From Bacteroidota bacterium (GTDB lineage: Bacteria; Bacteroidota; Bacteroidia; Bacteroidales; UBA1556), in contig QMPB01000114.1 in assembly GCA_003648395.1 (NCBI GenBank), positions 1-9,978 on the forward strand: a DNA stretch of 9,978 nt, in the 5' to 3' direction. Below, one piece after another: positions 1 through 6,977 of this stretch. A program made the position numbers and the translations under genes. Under the pieces are notes generated by a model that was given only the letters and a program-made list of their open reading frames with translations, did no database searches and was not told the origin of the DNA. How positions within the stretch are numbered: position 1 is the first letter of the stretch; each line of letters starts with the position of its first letter.

Positions 1-106
1 TTACGGGTATATTCATATCGATAGGTTGACAGACTATGGTATTCGTATTTTGGAGCATGGTTTTAATAAAACAGAAAATAATATTATTAAGTGTGGTGAT
101 AAATAA
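1..106 (+). CDS. C-terminal fragment of an unidentified protein
   Basis: An open frame enters from the left edge (first full codon at base 2) and ends at the TAA at 104-106, leaving 34 residues. The visible tail begins YGYIHIDRLTDYGIRILEHG and ends in KCGDK. It mixes an alternating hydrophobic stretch (YGYIHI), a DYGIRIL segment and a polar end, which would fit a beta-rich C-terminus, but I do not recognise the family. It converges on the minus-strand gene that ends at 167, with about 60 bases between the two stops. That no stop interrupts the frame up to the edge, and that the next annotated gene is convergent, supports it as a real gene end, but 34 codons are weak evidence by themselves. 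Confidence 0.5.
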   Translation, partial: YGYIHIDRLTDYGIRILEHGFNKTENNIIKCGDK

Positions 107-153
107 GATATATTTAATAACTAGAAGTAGTTCTGAAATAGGAAAGCAAACTG

Positions 154-172
154 CAATAAATAGTATTTATTG
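154..172. repeat. A/T-rich 9-bp inverted repeat between convergent genes
   Basis: CAATAAATA at 154-162 and TATTTATTG at 164-172 are perfect reverse complements with a single base between them. The palindrome overlaps the stop codon of the minus-strand gene (167-169). On the plus strand it is followed by GTGCATTTT, so it could act as a weak terminator for the incoming plus-strand gene. The stem is nearly all A/T and the T-run is short, so a terminator role is only an inference. Confidence 0.3.
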
Positions 173-1975
173 TGCATTTTCTAATCCATAATAGTTTATT
201 AGCTTAAGATTATCAATGCCCAATCTATCAAGTACAAATTTATTCCATTTTTCAAGCGCTTTATTATTCTGCCCCAAACTTACTTCCTTAATATATTGAA
301 CCGTAGTTTCTTCAACGATAGTCATGTTTTTATGATATATACTGTCGACTTCAACTATGTTCAGTTTCTGAAGTTCTAATTGCTTTTGCATTTTTTGCCT
401 TTGAATTTCATATAAATCAAAATATATGTTTATAAAAGCATAGCTAATACTATCGATAGGTAATCTATAAAAAGTCTTATAGGAGTCAAAAACTGAATGT
501 GATTTAAAATCTAACAAATCACCTACTTTAGTAATGTCTAATAATATTTGAGCCTCAATATTATATAAGTCTCGTTTTACAATGAATCCTTCTTTTTTTG
601 GATTATAGAACTTATTTTGTTTAAGGTTTGTCTTGATAGTAATGCGTTTATCTTTATTCCAAAACGAATAATAAAAGTCAAAATGGGTAGTTTCTTCTTT
701 TTTATTATTTGTAGACCTCAGTAGAAAGTTATTTCCATAATTATTTTCTCTATAATTTACCAATTTGCCTTCAGTAGCAAAAAAACCGAGCTTATCTTTC
801 TGCTCTTTACTGAGAGCAATACTGTGGTTATTGTTCCAAAATGTTTCATTATAAGGGATAAACGACATTTTATAATAATCGCCATAATAAAGATTGTCAG
901 GATAGTTGAAGTATGGAATTATGAAAGTGTTATCATAATCATAAACTCTGATAATGCCTTTTGATGAAATATTGCGCTCAATAATTCGTGATTTATCATT
1001 GGCAATACCCATGGTTTTATCCCTTACACTTTTATAAACAAAACTATATTCAAAATAGATATGGTCTATTATTGATAGTTGTTCATTGTTATTATATGAT
1101 TTTACAAGCTTTATACTAACATCGCTTATTTTATCGCTATTATGGATTGGTAGAAATGGATGTTTTATTGTATTATTTGCTATAAGTTCTAATTTTAGTA
1201 ATGTGTGTTCAACAAGGTCTATCCAAATAATTCCTGAAAAATATTCCATAGTGTCATATGGCGTGAATTCTACTTTAATAATATTCGTATTGCTAGTATA
1301 TGCATTAAGTTTAAATAGTTTTTTAAGTTTTCTTTTATTGAATTGCAATGGTAGGGAAGGGTATATCTCGCTTTTGCGAAGGATATTTATTTTGCTAATG
1401 GCTTTGGCAGTATTAAAAGATTCGAAATAGTTGCCATCAACACTGGCTAATCCCACTCGTCCATTTTTATACGTTAAATCAGTTATATGTTCACCAATTA
1501 ACTCACCATTATAAAAACATTCTAAAAGTTCCAAAGGTGTGTTCTTGGTTTGAGTTTCGATACCATAATATACTTTTGCAGAATAAGGAATTTTGTTCTT
1601 TAAAAGTTTTTTACGGATATTAGCCAATAGCTCATATAAATAATCATTATCAGCTCTAACGGTAAACCCTGATAATACGAATTCTGTTTTGTGGAGCTGA
1701 ATAATATCCTCATTATCAATATTATTGACAGCAAGCATTAGTGTTTTATAACCAATAAACGAAATCCTTATAGAATCGTAGCCTTCGTTATTATTAATTT
1801 TAAAATAGCCTTCACAATTGCTTATACTTCCTCGTGTAGTACCAATAAAGGATATATTGCAGTATGCGAGGCCTATGGTCGTACTATAATCAACAATTTT
1901 GAGATTAATGCTATTCTGCGATAAACCTTTGATTGTTACTATAATAGAAAACAATATAATAAGCCATATCCTCAT
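167..1975 (-). CDS. Secreted carboxypeptidase-regulatory-like domain protein
   Basis: This 602-residue protein is probably exported and acts in the periplasm or at the cell surface; no enzymatic role can be assigned. Residues 1-20 form a Sec-type signal peptide: a short basic start (MR), a hydrophobic core (IWLIILFSIIVTI), then a polar GLSQ region with a likely cleavage site. Residues about 23-105 resemble the CarboxypepD_reg-like beta-sandwich found at the N-terminus of many Bacteroidetes surface proteins, including the typical 'G..I.N.EGYF.I' and 'ISFIGYKT' strands. After it comes a helix with basic residues (about 110-128) and a long beta-rich region of the kind seen in DUF5686-related Bacteroidetes proteins; the last 80 residues are helical and charged (for example EIQRQKMQKQLELQKLN). 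It lacks the transmembrane-barrel and plug features of SusC/TonB receptors. The ATG at 1975 lies 10 bases after the stop of the exonuclease gene, so the two are probably co-transcribed. The family call is moderately sure; the function is unknown. Confidence 0.7.
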   Translation of the reverse strand: MRIWLIILFSIIVTIKGLSQNSINLKIVDYSTTIGLAYCNISFIGTTRGSISNCEGYFKINNNEGYDSIRISFIGYKTLMLAVNNIDNEDIIQLHKTEFVLSGFTVRADNDYLYELLANIRKKLLKNKIPYSAKVYYGIETQTKNTPLELLECFYNGELIGEHITDLTYKNGRVGLASVDGNYFESFNTAKAISKINILRKSEIYPSLPLQFNKRKLKKLFKLNAYTSNTNIIKVEFTPYDTMEYFSGIIWIDLVEHTLLKLELIANNTIKHPFLPIHNSDKISDVSIKLVKSYNNNEQLSIIDHIYFEYSFVYKSVRDKTMGIANDKSRIIERNISSKGIIRVYDYDNTFIIPYFNYPDNLYYGDYYKMSFIPYNETFWNNNHSIALSKEQKDKLGFFATEGKLVNYRENNYGNNFLLRSTNNKKEETTHFDFYYSFWNKDKRITIKTNLKQNKFYNPKKEGFIVKRDLYNIEAQILLDITKVGDLLDFKSHSVFDSYKTFYRLPIDSISYAFINIYFDLYEIQRQKMQKQLELQKLNIVEVDSIYHKNMTIVEETTVQYIKEVSLGQNNKALEKWNKFVLDRLGIDNLKLINYYGLENAQ

Positions 1976-1985
1976 AATACTATTG

Positions 1986-2492
1986 TTACCTCAATAAATA
2001 TAACAACCCACAAGCACGAGCATCTTCAAGAGCATTATGAGGCTTTATATCAATATTATACTCTTTACAAAGATTGGTAAGCTTCGCTGATTCTGTGCCT
2101 TTTTCCTGAAAAATAGTAACCGTATCTTCCCAAGGGTTTGGTAAATTAAGTTCGCTATAATCCAAGCCATAATGCGTCATAACTTTCTCCAATACATCTC
2201 TATCAAAGCCCTCATTATGGGCAACCATAAGGTTGCAACCCTGTAATATCTCCTTTACTTCAGGATATATTTCTTTAAAAGTAGGTGAGTTTTTTGTATG
2301 CTTAGATTTTATTTTGTGAACTCTGCTATTCCCCCAGTGGTATTCGTTTTTTGGAGGTTTTACCAAAGAGTAATATTCGTTAACTAATTTTCCTTTTTTG
2401 AAAACAGCTATACCAATTGAACAAACGCTATTTCTAACCCCCGTAGCCAATTCAAAATCTAATGCAATAAATGTATCTTTTCGTTTACTCAT
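1986..2492 (-). CDS. DEDDh-type 3'-5' exonuclease (DnaQ/epsilon-like)
   Basis: A stand-alone exonuclease domain of the DnaQ superfamily, removing nucleotides from the 3' end of DNA or RNA with two metal ions. With the start chosen here the product is 168 aa. All motifs of the DEDDh class are present: Exo I as FIALDFELA (D12, E14), Exo II as VAHNEGFDRDVL (D97), and Exo III as HNALEDARACG (H152, D157). WEDT (about 121-124) is a further family-typical element. Size and motif spacing match the small single-domain exonucleases common in Bacteroidetes, separate from the replicative polymerase. An in-frame ATG at 2537 would add 15 mostly basic residues; I prefer the ATG at 2492 because the catalytic domain normally starts just before Exo I and the bases ahead of it are purine-rich (AAGAAAG). 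It sits between a CoA-binding protein gene (116-161 bases upstream, depending on the start) and a secreted protein gene (10 bases downstream). The exact substrate (proofreading, RNA or repair) cannot be told. Confidence 0.87.
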   Translation of the reverse strand: MSKRKDTFIALDFELATGVRNSVCSIGIAVFKKGKLVNEYYSLVKPPKNEYHWGNSRVHKIKSKHTKNSPTFKEIYPEVKEILQGCNLMVAHNEGFDRDVLEKVMTHYGLDYSELNLPNPWEDTVTIFQEKGTESAKLTNLCKEYNIDIKPHNALEDARACGLLYLLR

Positions 2493-2653
2493 TTTAGTCA
2501 ACTTTCTTAAAATCCATAATATCGATTTTGTCTTCATTTTATAACTTTAATTTAATGTTTTGCTTTTAAGTATGATGCAATAATCACTGCAACAGTACTT
2601 AATATTAAAATAATTAGAAATTAATATGTATTTTTTAATATAAATATTTTTTA
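2493..2653. other. A/T-rich intergenic spacer, no clear signal
   Basis: This spacer lies between the CoA-binding protein gene and the exonuclease gene, both on the minus strand. It is very A/T-rich with T- and A-runs near 2630-2650 and a 5-bp imperfect palindrome (TAATT AGA AATTA) in the middle. I see no GC-containing hairpin and no TAnnTTTG element on the minus strand, so whether the exonuclease has its own promoter or is read through from upstream remains open. Confidence 0.5.
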
Positions 2654-3028
2654 TTAATAAATTCCACCTCGTAGCATTACTAAGCTACAATTGATAACTA
2701 CCTCAATATTTTCACTTATAAGTATATTCGCCAATTCAGTATTTTCAGTACCAGGATTAAAAATAATTCTCCGAGGTTTTAACTCAATAATCTTATCGTA
2801 AAGATCAAATTGCCGTTGTACACCTACATACATTGTAACTGTATCGATACTCCCATTTGCGGGCCATTGAGTCATAATCTCAATATTATCTATTTTTCCA
2901 ATTTTCACAGCATATGCATATACTGAATGTCCGTAGTTTGTAAGTAGCTTTACAGCCATATTTGAGTATCGTATTTCGTTAATACTTGCTCCAACTACGA
3001 GTGTTACTTTATTAGTCATTTTATTCAT
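2654..3028 (-). CDS. CoA-binding domain protein (YccU/CoA_binding_2-like)
   Basis: A 124-residue Rossmann-fold protein of the CoA_binding_2 family, a single-domain relative of the nucleotide-binding part of succinyl-CoA synthetase alpha. Its cellular role is not established. The N-terminal strand and glycine loop read VTLVVGAS (residues 8-15), followed by YSNMAV and a helix (21-31) and the second strand GHSVYAYA. The C-terminal half shows the family element NPGTEN (91-96) and the closing strand NCSLVML (113-119), which in this family is usually a C-S/T-L-V-M-L sequence. The length is typical. The start may be the ATG at 3028 or the one at 3019 (residue 4); the latter leaves the usual short lead-in before the first strand. 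A -7 type promoter element lies only 10 bases before the first ATG. It reads towards the exonuclease gene. The fold assignment is firm; binding of CoA or another nucleotide is inferred. Confidence 0.83.
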   Translation of the reverse strand: MNKMTNKVTLVVGASINEIRYSNMAVKLLTNYGHSVYAYAVKIGKIDNIEIMTQWPANGSIDTVTMYVGVQRQFDLYDKIIELKPRRIIFNPGTENTELANILISENIEVVINCSLVMLRGGIY

Positions 3029-3038
3029 GATTTAATTA

Positions 3039-3046
3039 CAAAGGTA
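3039..3046 (-). promoter_or_regulatory. Candidate -7 promoter element (TACCTTTG)
   Basis: On the minus strand this reads TACCTTTG, a perfect match to the Bacteroidetes -7 consensus TAnnTTTG. It points at the CoA-binding protein gene; a start site about 7 bases downstream would fall near 3032, leaving a leader of about 4 bases to the ATG at 3028 or about 13 bases to the ATG at 3019. No good -33 TTG is visible at the usual distance, so this is only a candidate. Confidence 0.45.
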
Positions 3047-3091
3047 GTTAGAAAGTGTGTAGAAATACGATATTTCTTATTTTTAACTAAA

Positions 3092-3126
3092 TAAAAAAAG
3101 CAACCTTGTAGAACTGGGTTGCTTTT
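3092..3126 (-). terminator. Intrinsic terminator of the etfB-etfA-ACAD operon
   Basis: AAAAGCAACC (3096-3105) and GGTTGCTTTT (3117-3126) form a perfect 10-bp stem with an 11-base loop. Read on the minus strand, the GC-containing part of the stem is followed by a run of seven Ts, the classic rho-independent arrangement. It begins about 20 bases after the stop of the acyl-CoA dehydrogenase gene, so it closes that operon and separates it from the CoA-binding protein gene. On the plus strand the stem ends in only TTTT, and no plus-strand gene needs it. Confidence 0.88.
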
Positions 3127-3147
3127 GTGTAATTATGAAATTCTAAA

Positions 3148-4848
3148 CTACATTTTAAAATCACTAATATCTCGTAATGAGAAGTTATTGATATAGCTTA
3201 TATTCTTAGTAATATTAGCCCTACCATATTTTATAAATATATCAGCAGATTTTTTATACTTATTATCTCTGTTTGCATCCAAGAGTAGTAAATATCCAAT
3301 GATAATATATCCTGCAATTTCAACTAATCTTCGTGCATGGAAATCAACGTATTCATTATCGTCCTCATTATAAACAGAAGTAACAATATTATCGAAATGT
3401 CGAGTTAATTTTATAAGGATTTTTTTAAGATATTCCAATTCAGGAGCTACCTCAATATTTTCATATTCTTTTATCTTTTTCAAATACGACTTATTACCAA
3501 TACCTCTTATCGATGCCACTACCTGTAGTTGTGATGTGCCTTCGTAAATATTAGTAATACGTGCATCTCTAAAGATCCTTTCAATAGGAAAGTCTTTCAT
3601 ATAACCTGTTCCACCATGTATTTGAAGCGAATCATAAGCAATTTCATTGGAATATTCGCTAGCAAATAATTTTAATAAAGGAGTATATAAATCAGAAAGG
3701 CGTTGGTAGCTTTTCATCTCTTTTCTTTCTTCAGGTTTTAGTTTTCTATTAGTAGAAATCCCTTCATAAATCTTATACATATCAACAAAACGGGCAGTTT
3801 CGTATAACATTGAGCGAATAGCATCAGTTTTAGCACGCATATTACTCAACATCTCAAATATTGCAGGAAATTTGATAATTCTTTTGCCAAATTGCTCTCT
3901 TTCTTTAGCATATTTTATTGCCTCACCATAAGCGGCTTCTGCAATACCCACCGATTGCGCACCTACACCTAGTCTTGCCGAATTCATTAACGACATAACA
4001 TATTTTATAAGCCCAAATTTTTCAGAGCCAACAATCTCTGCAGGCGCATCCTTAAATACTAGCTCGCAAGTAGGCGAGCCTTTTATTCCAAGCTTATTCT
4101 CAATACGACGAACCTTCATCTTATCTTTAGCTTTGTCATATATAAATAAAGATAATCCACGGGCATCTTTCCCAGGTGCAGTTCTTGCTAATACAAGAGA
4201 AATATCTGCATCGCCATTGGTTATAAATCTTTTAACTCCATTAAGAAACCACATACTTTTTTCCTTATCGTAGTGTGCTCTTAATTGTACTGCTTGTAAG
4301 TCTGACCCTGCATCTGGCTCTGTTAGATCCATTGCCGCAGTTGCGCCATCATTAAATCTAGGTAAGTATTTGTCTTTTAGTTCTTCAGAACCATACTCAT
4401 GAATAGTTTCAGCACAATCCTGAAGTCCCCAGATATTTGCAAATCCAGCATCAGCTCTACTTACTATCTCCGCTGCCATTACATAAGGCACCATCGAAAA
4501 GTTGAGCCCGCCATATTTACGAGGCAACGACATGCCAAATAATTTGGCTTGTATTATTGCATCAATATTTTCTTGTGTGCCTTTAGCATATACCACGTGG
4601 TTATCAACCAGTGATGCGCCTGTTTGGTCAACTTCTTCAGCATTTTTTGCCATTATCTCACCAGAAATCTCACCAATAATTTCTAATACTTTAGTATAAT
4701 TATCCATTGTATCTTCAAAATCGATTGGGGCGTAATCAAAATTGTCTTTATCAATGAAATTATTTTCTTTTAATTCCACAATCTTTTTCATCATAGGATG
4801 GTCGAGGTGGAATTGTAAATGTTCGTTATTATTATAATAATTTGCCAT
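3148..4848 (-). CDS. Acyl-CoA dehydrogenase, long (about 570 aa) type
   Basis: An FAD enzyme that oxidises an acyl-CoA to the 2-enoyl-CoA (or runs in reverse), exchanging electrons with EtfAB encoded just upstream. The product is 566 aa. Visible landmarks: N-terminal helical domain to about residue 165; the flavin/substrate loop MDLTEPDAGSD (173-183) opening the middle beta domain; then the C-terminal helical domain with EREQFGK (316-322), IHGGTGYM (410-417), FRDARI (426-431) and IYEGTSQLQ (434-442). E436 in the last motif is at the position of the catalytic base of short/medium-chain enzymes. Compared with 380-residue family members it has an insertion near residues 362-395 (KPEERKEM region) and a roughly 110-residue helical tail, like the FadE5/DmdC-like long class. 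An upstream in-frame TTG at 4872 would add 8 residues, but the ATG at 4848, preceded by AAGAAC, is the better start. It is third in the operon, 45 bases after etfA. Chain-length specificity cannot be read from the sequence. Confidence 0.95.
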   Translation of the reverse strand: MANYYNNNEHLQFHLDHPMMKKIVELKENNFIDKDNFDYAPIDFEDTMDNYTKVLEIIGEISGEIMAKNAEEVDQTGASLVDNHVVYAKGTQENIDAIIQAKLFGMSLPRKYGGLNFSMVPYVMAAEIVSRADAGFANIWGLQDCAETIHEYGSEELKDKYLPRFNDGATAAMDLTEPDAGSDLQAVQLRAHYDKEKSMWFLNGVKRFITNGDADISLVLARTAPGKDARGLSLFIYDKAKDKMKVRRIENKLGIKGSPTCELVFKDAPAEIVGSEKFGLIKYVMSLMNSARLGVGAQSVGIAEAAYGEAIKYAKEREQFGKRIIKFPAIFEMLSNMRAKTDAIRSMLYETARFVDMYKIYEGISTNRKLKPEERKEMKSYQRLSDLYTPLLKLFASEYSNEIAYDSLQIHGGTGYMKDFPIERIFRDARITNIYEGTSQLQVVASIRGIGNKSYLKKIKEYENIEVAPELEYLKKILIKLTRHFDNIVTSVYNEDDNEYVDFHARRLVEIAGYIIIGYLLLLDANRDNKYKKSADIFIKYGRANITKNISYINNFSLRDISDFKM

Positions 4849-4893
4849 TGTTGTTCTTATTTTAAAAATCAAATATGTGTTTTATTATTGTCA

Positions 4894-5919
4894 TTATTTA
4901 GAATTCTGACGATAATACTTAATCATTTTAGGAATAACTTCATTAATTGTCCCTACGATATTATAATCAGCAATTTTAGAGATAGGTGCTTCAGCATCAT
5001 TATTAATTGAAATTATTTGTGCTGATTGATCCATTCCTGCAGTATGTTGTACTGCTCCGGAAATTCCACATGCGATATATAATTTTGGTCTTACAGTAAC
5101 TCCTGTTTGTCCAATTTGGCGTTCGTGATCAACAAATCCTGAATCTACTGCCGCTCTTGAAGCTCCAACTTCTCCGCCCAATAGGTCAGCAAGTTGTTTT
5201 AATAGGCTGAAGTTTTCTTTAGAACCAACTCCATAACCCCCAGCAACAATAATTTGAGCACCTTTTATATTTACTTTCTGTGCTTCTATTTTACGGTCAA
5301 TTATGCTAATGGCAAAATCTGATTTTGACACATATTTATTTACGTCTATTTTTATTATCTCAGGCTTTACTTTCTTCTTTAATGGCTCTAATTTCATAAC
5401 GCCTTCACGTACAGTTGCCATTTGAGGATGCATATCAGGATTTATTATTGTGGCTATAATATTGCCTCCAAATGCGGGCCTAATTTGATATAGTAAGTTT
5501 TTATAAGTAGTATCAGTTTTCTTTACATAATGATCACCAATTTCTAAAGATGTACAGTCGGCAGTAAGTCCACATTTTAGTGTGGAAGCTACTCTTGGCG
5601 CCAAGTCGCGACCAATAGATGTTGCTCCAAATAGAACAATATCTGCTTTTTGTTCTTGCAATATTTTACTTACAATATTGCTATGAGGCATATTTAGGTA
5701 TGGAAATAGTTTTTTGTCTTCTGCCAGATATAACTTGCTAACTCCAAATGCAGAAACTTCATCAGCAATATTATCTAACTTATCACCAATTGCAATTGCA
5801 TTTATATCTACTCCTAGTTCTTTTGCGAGTTTATTTCCCTTTGAGCATAGCTCAAGACTAACGTCAGCAACATGGCCTTCTTCGGTAATTTCGCAATAAA
5901 CGAATATATTTTTACTCAT
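4894..5919 (-). CDS. etfA: Electron transfer flavoprotein alpha subunit (FixB/bifurcating-type group)
   Basis: The alpha subunit of the cytoplasmic EtfAB heterodimer, which carries electrons between the acyl-CoA dehydrogenase and other redox partners. It has 341 residues. The C-terminal FAD domain is intact: GEVGASRAAVDSG (249-261), QIGQTGVTVRP (268-278) and the ETF-alpha signature ACGISGAVQHTAGM (283-296). The N-terminal half carries GRDLAPRV (103-110), GLTADCT (117-123), RPAFGGNIIATI (147-158) and PQMATVREGVM (165-175). From memory of the family, these are typical of clostridial and Acidaminococcus EtfA and FixB, whereas mitochondrial-type ETF alpha differs at these places. There is no N-terminal ferredoxin domain. 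It starts 17 bases after the etfB stop and precedes the acyl-CoA dehydrogenase gene by 45 bases, so the three form one transcript. The subunit identity is firm; the bifurcating capability is inferred. Confidence 0.96.
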   Translation of the reverse strand: MSKNIFVYCEITEEGHVADVSLELCSKGNKLAKELGVDINAIAIGDKLDNIADEVSAFGVSKLYLAEDKKLFPYLNMPHSNIVSKILQEQKADIVLFGATSIGRDLAPRVASTLKCGLTADCTSLEIGDHYVKKTDTTYKNLLYQIRPAFGGNIIATIINPDMHPQMATVREGVMKLEPLKKKVKPEIIKIDVNKYVSKSDFAISIIDRKIEAQKVNIKGAQIIVAGGYGVGSKENFSLLKQLADLLGGEVGASRAAVDSGFVDHERQIGQTGVTVRPKLYIACGISGAVQHTAGMDQSAQIISINNDAEAPISKIADYNIVGTINEVIPKMIKYYRQNSK

Positions 5920-5936
5920 CGATTTTAAAATTTATG

Positions 5937-6809
5937 CTAGCCTATAACGTGGCTGCTGATTAATGATTTAACTAATTTGTTGATGTCAGCATCGCTAGAC
6001 GAAAGGGTAGTACTATCTTTATGAGTAAAAACAACATTCTCTATTTTCTTTACTTTAGTAGGCGATCCACTCAGTCCTAATAAAGAAACATCAGCTTTTA
6101 AATCTGTAACCGACCATTGTTTTATTTGTAAATATGGTCGACTTTCAAGCATTTCGATATAATCTTCAGCAGCTTCCTGAAGTTCTATTTCAGTACGTGC
6201 ATATTTATATTTCATTACTCGTTTTGCATTTCTAACCCTACAATCGGCAGCACTAGAGTGTACTGTTATTAATACAGGACCTTCCGCTTCTAATATCTCA
6301 ACACCTCTTTCTAGTCGGCGCTTTACCTGAATTTTGTTTTTCATAAATCCTAAAAATTCTTCAGCATATGTAATCTGAGGGATGTTTAGCTTCTCGGCTA
6401 CTTGTGGTCCTACTTGAGCAGTATCGCCATCAATAGCTTGTCGGCCTGCTACAACCATATCAAAAGGAGCAAGTTTTTTTACTGCCAATGATATAGCATA
6501 TGAAGTAGCTAATGTGTCAGAACCGGCAAACTTTCTGTCGGTAATAAGTACACCTTTGTCAGCGCCTCTATACATCCCTTCTCTTATAATATCTGCAGCT
6601 CGTGGAGGTCCCATTGTGATAATAATAACCTCTGCATCTTTGCGTTGGTCTTTTACCCTTAGAGCAAACTCCAATGCATTTAAATCTTCTGGATTGAAAA
6701 TAGCAGGAAGCGCAACTCGGTTTACAGTACCATCTGATTTCATGGCATCTTTACCAACATTCCTTGTATCAGGAACTTGCTTTGCTAATAATAAAATTCT
6801 ATAACTCAT
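5937..6809 (-). CDS. etfB: Electron transfer flavoprotein beta subunit (FixA/bifurcating-type group)
   Basis: The beta subunit of EtfAB, 290 residues, first gene of the operon. It opens with the family start MSYRILLLAKQVPDT and follows with GTVNR, INPxD-like FNPEDLNALEFALR (38-51) and TMGPPRA (65-71). DRKFAGSDTLATS (91-103) and GRQAIDGDTAQVGPQ (122-136) are the nucleotide-binding stretches; in bifurcating EtfB proteins this region binds the flavin that takes electrons from NADH, while mitochondrial-type EtfB binds AMP in the equivalent place. VKRRLERGVEILE (162-174) is another family hallmark. The C-terminal 40 residues form the arm that reaches over the alpha subunit. The ATG at 6809 matches the family's N-terminus, and a -7 promoter element lies about 118 bases before it. 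The assignment is firm; the electron donor is inferred. Confidence 0.96.
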   Translation of the reverse strand: MSYRILLLAKQVPDTRNVGKDAMKSDGTVNRVALPAIFNPEDLNALEFALRVKDQRKDAEVIIITMGPPRAADIIREGMYRGADKGVLITDRKFAGSDTLATSYAISLAVKKLAPFDMVVAGRQAIDGDTAQVGPQVAEKLNIPQITYAEEFLGFMKNKIQVKRRLERGVEILEAEGPVLITVHSSAADCRVRNAKRVMKYKYARTEIELQEAAEDYIEMLESRPYLQIKQWSVTDLKADVSLLGLSGSPTKVKKIENVVFTHKDSTTLSSSDADINKLVKSLISSHVIG

Positions 6810-6926
6810 AAATGTGTTGTATATTTCCCATTGACTTTATTTTTAGTAAGGTCATTGAGTGGTTAAATGTGTTTTTATGATACTTAATATGTATGTGCTA
6901 TCTGTTTGTTCATTAACAGTTGGGTG

Positions 6927-6934
6927 CAAATGTA
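6927..6934 (-). promoter_or_regulatory. Candidate promoter of the etfB-etfA-ACAD operon
   Basis: On the minus strand this reads TACATTTGC, a perfect TAnnTTTG -7 element with the favoured C after it. A TTG (minus strand, 6951-6953) lies 16 bases upstream, slightly closer than the usual Bacteroidetes -33 spacing. A start site near 6920 would give a leader of about 110 bases before etfB, long enough to carry control, though I see no recognisable riboswitch in it. Confidence 0.5.
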
Positions 6935-6965
6935 CATTATTTTTTAATTACAATGGATTTAGTAT

Positions 6966-6973
6966 TACTTTTG
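6966..6973 (+). promoter_or_regulatory. -7-like element directly before the ybbR-like gene
   Basis: TACTTTTGC on the plus strand matches TAnnTTTG perfectly and is separated from the ATG at 6978 by only four bases. If active, transcription would start at or within the tandem ATGATG, giving a leaderless message. No convincing -33 TTG is present (a T-run lies where it would be). It may be a chance match in an A/T-rich spacer. Confidence 0.3.
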
Positions 6974-6977
6974 CTTT

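Noticed and set aside
1086..1430. Hydrophobic plus-strand open frame of 114 codons
   Set aside because: It is wholly antisense to the secreted protein gene, which has a signal peptide, a recognisable domain and good length; the antisense translation looks like a composition artefact.
4849..4893. Possible internal promoter before the acyl-CoA dehydrogenase (CATATTTG on the minus strand)
   Set aside because: It misses the first T of TAnnTTTG and sits in a 45-base gap of a tight operon, so read-through from etfA is the simpler explanation.
6514..6804. Plus-strand open frame of 96 codons within etfB
   Set aside because: It lies antisense to a strongly conserved part of etfB and shows no protein-like motif.
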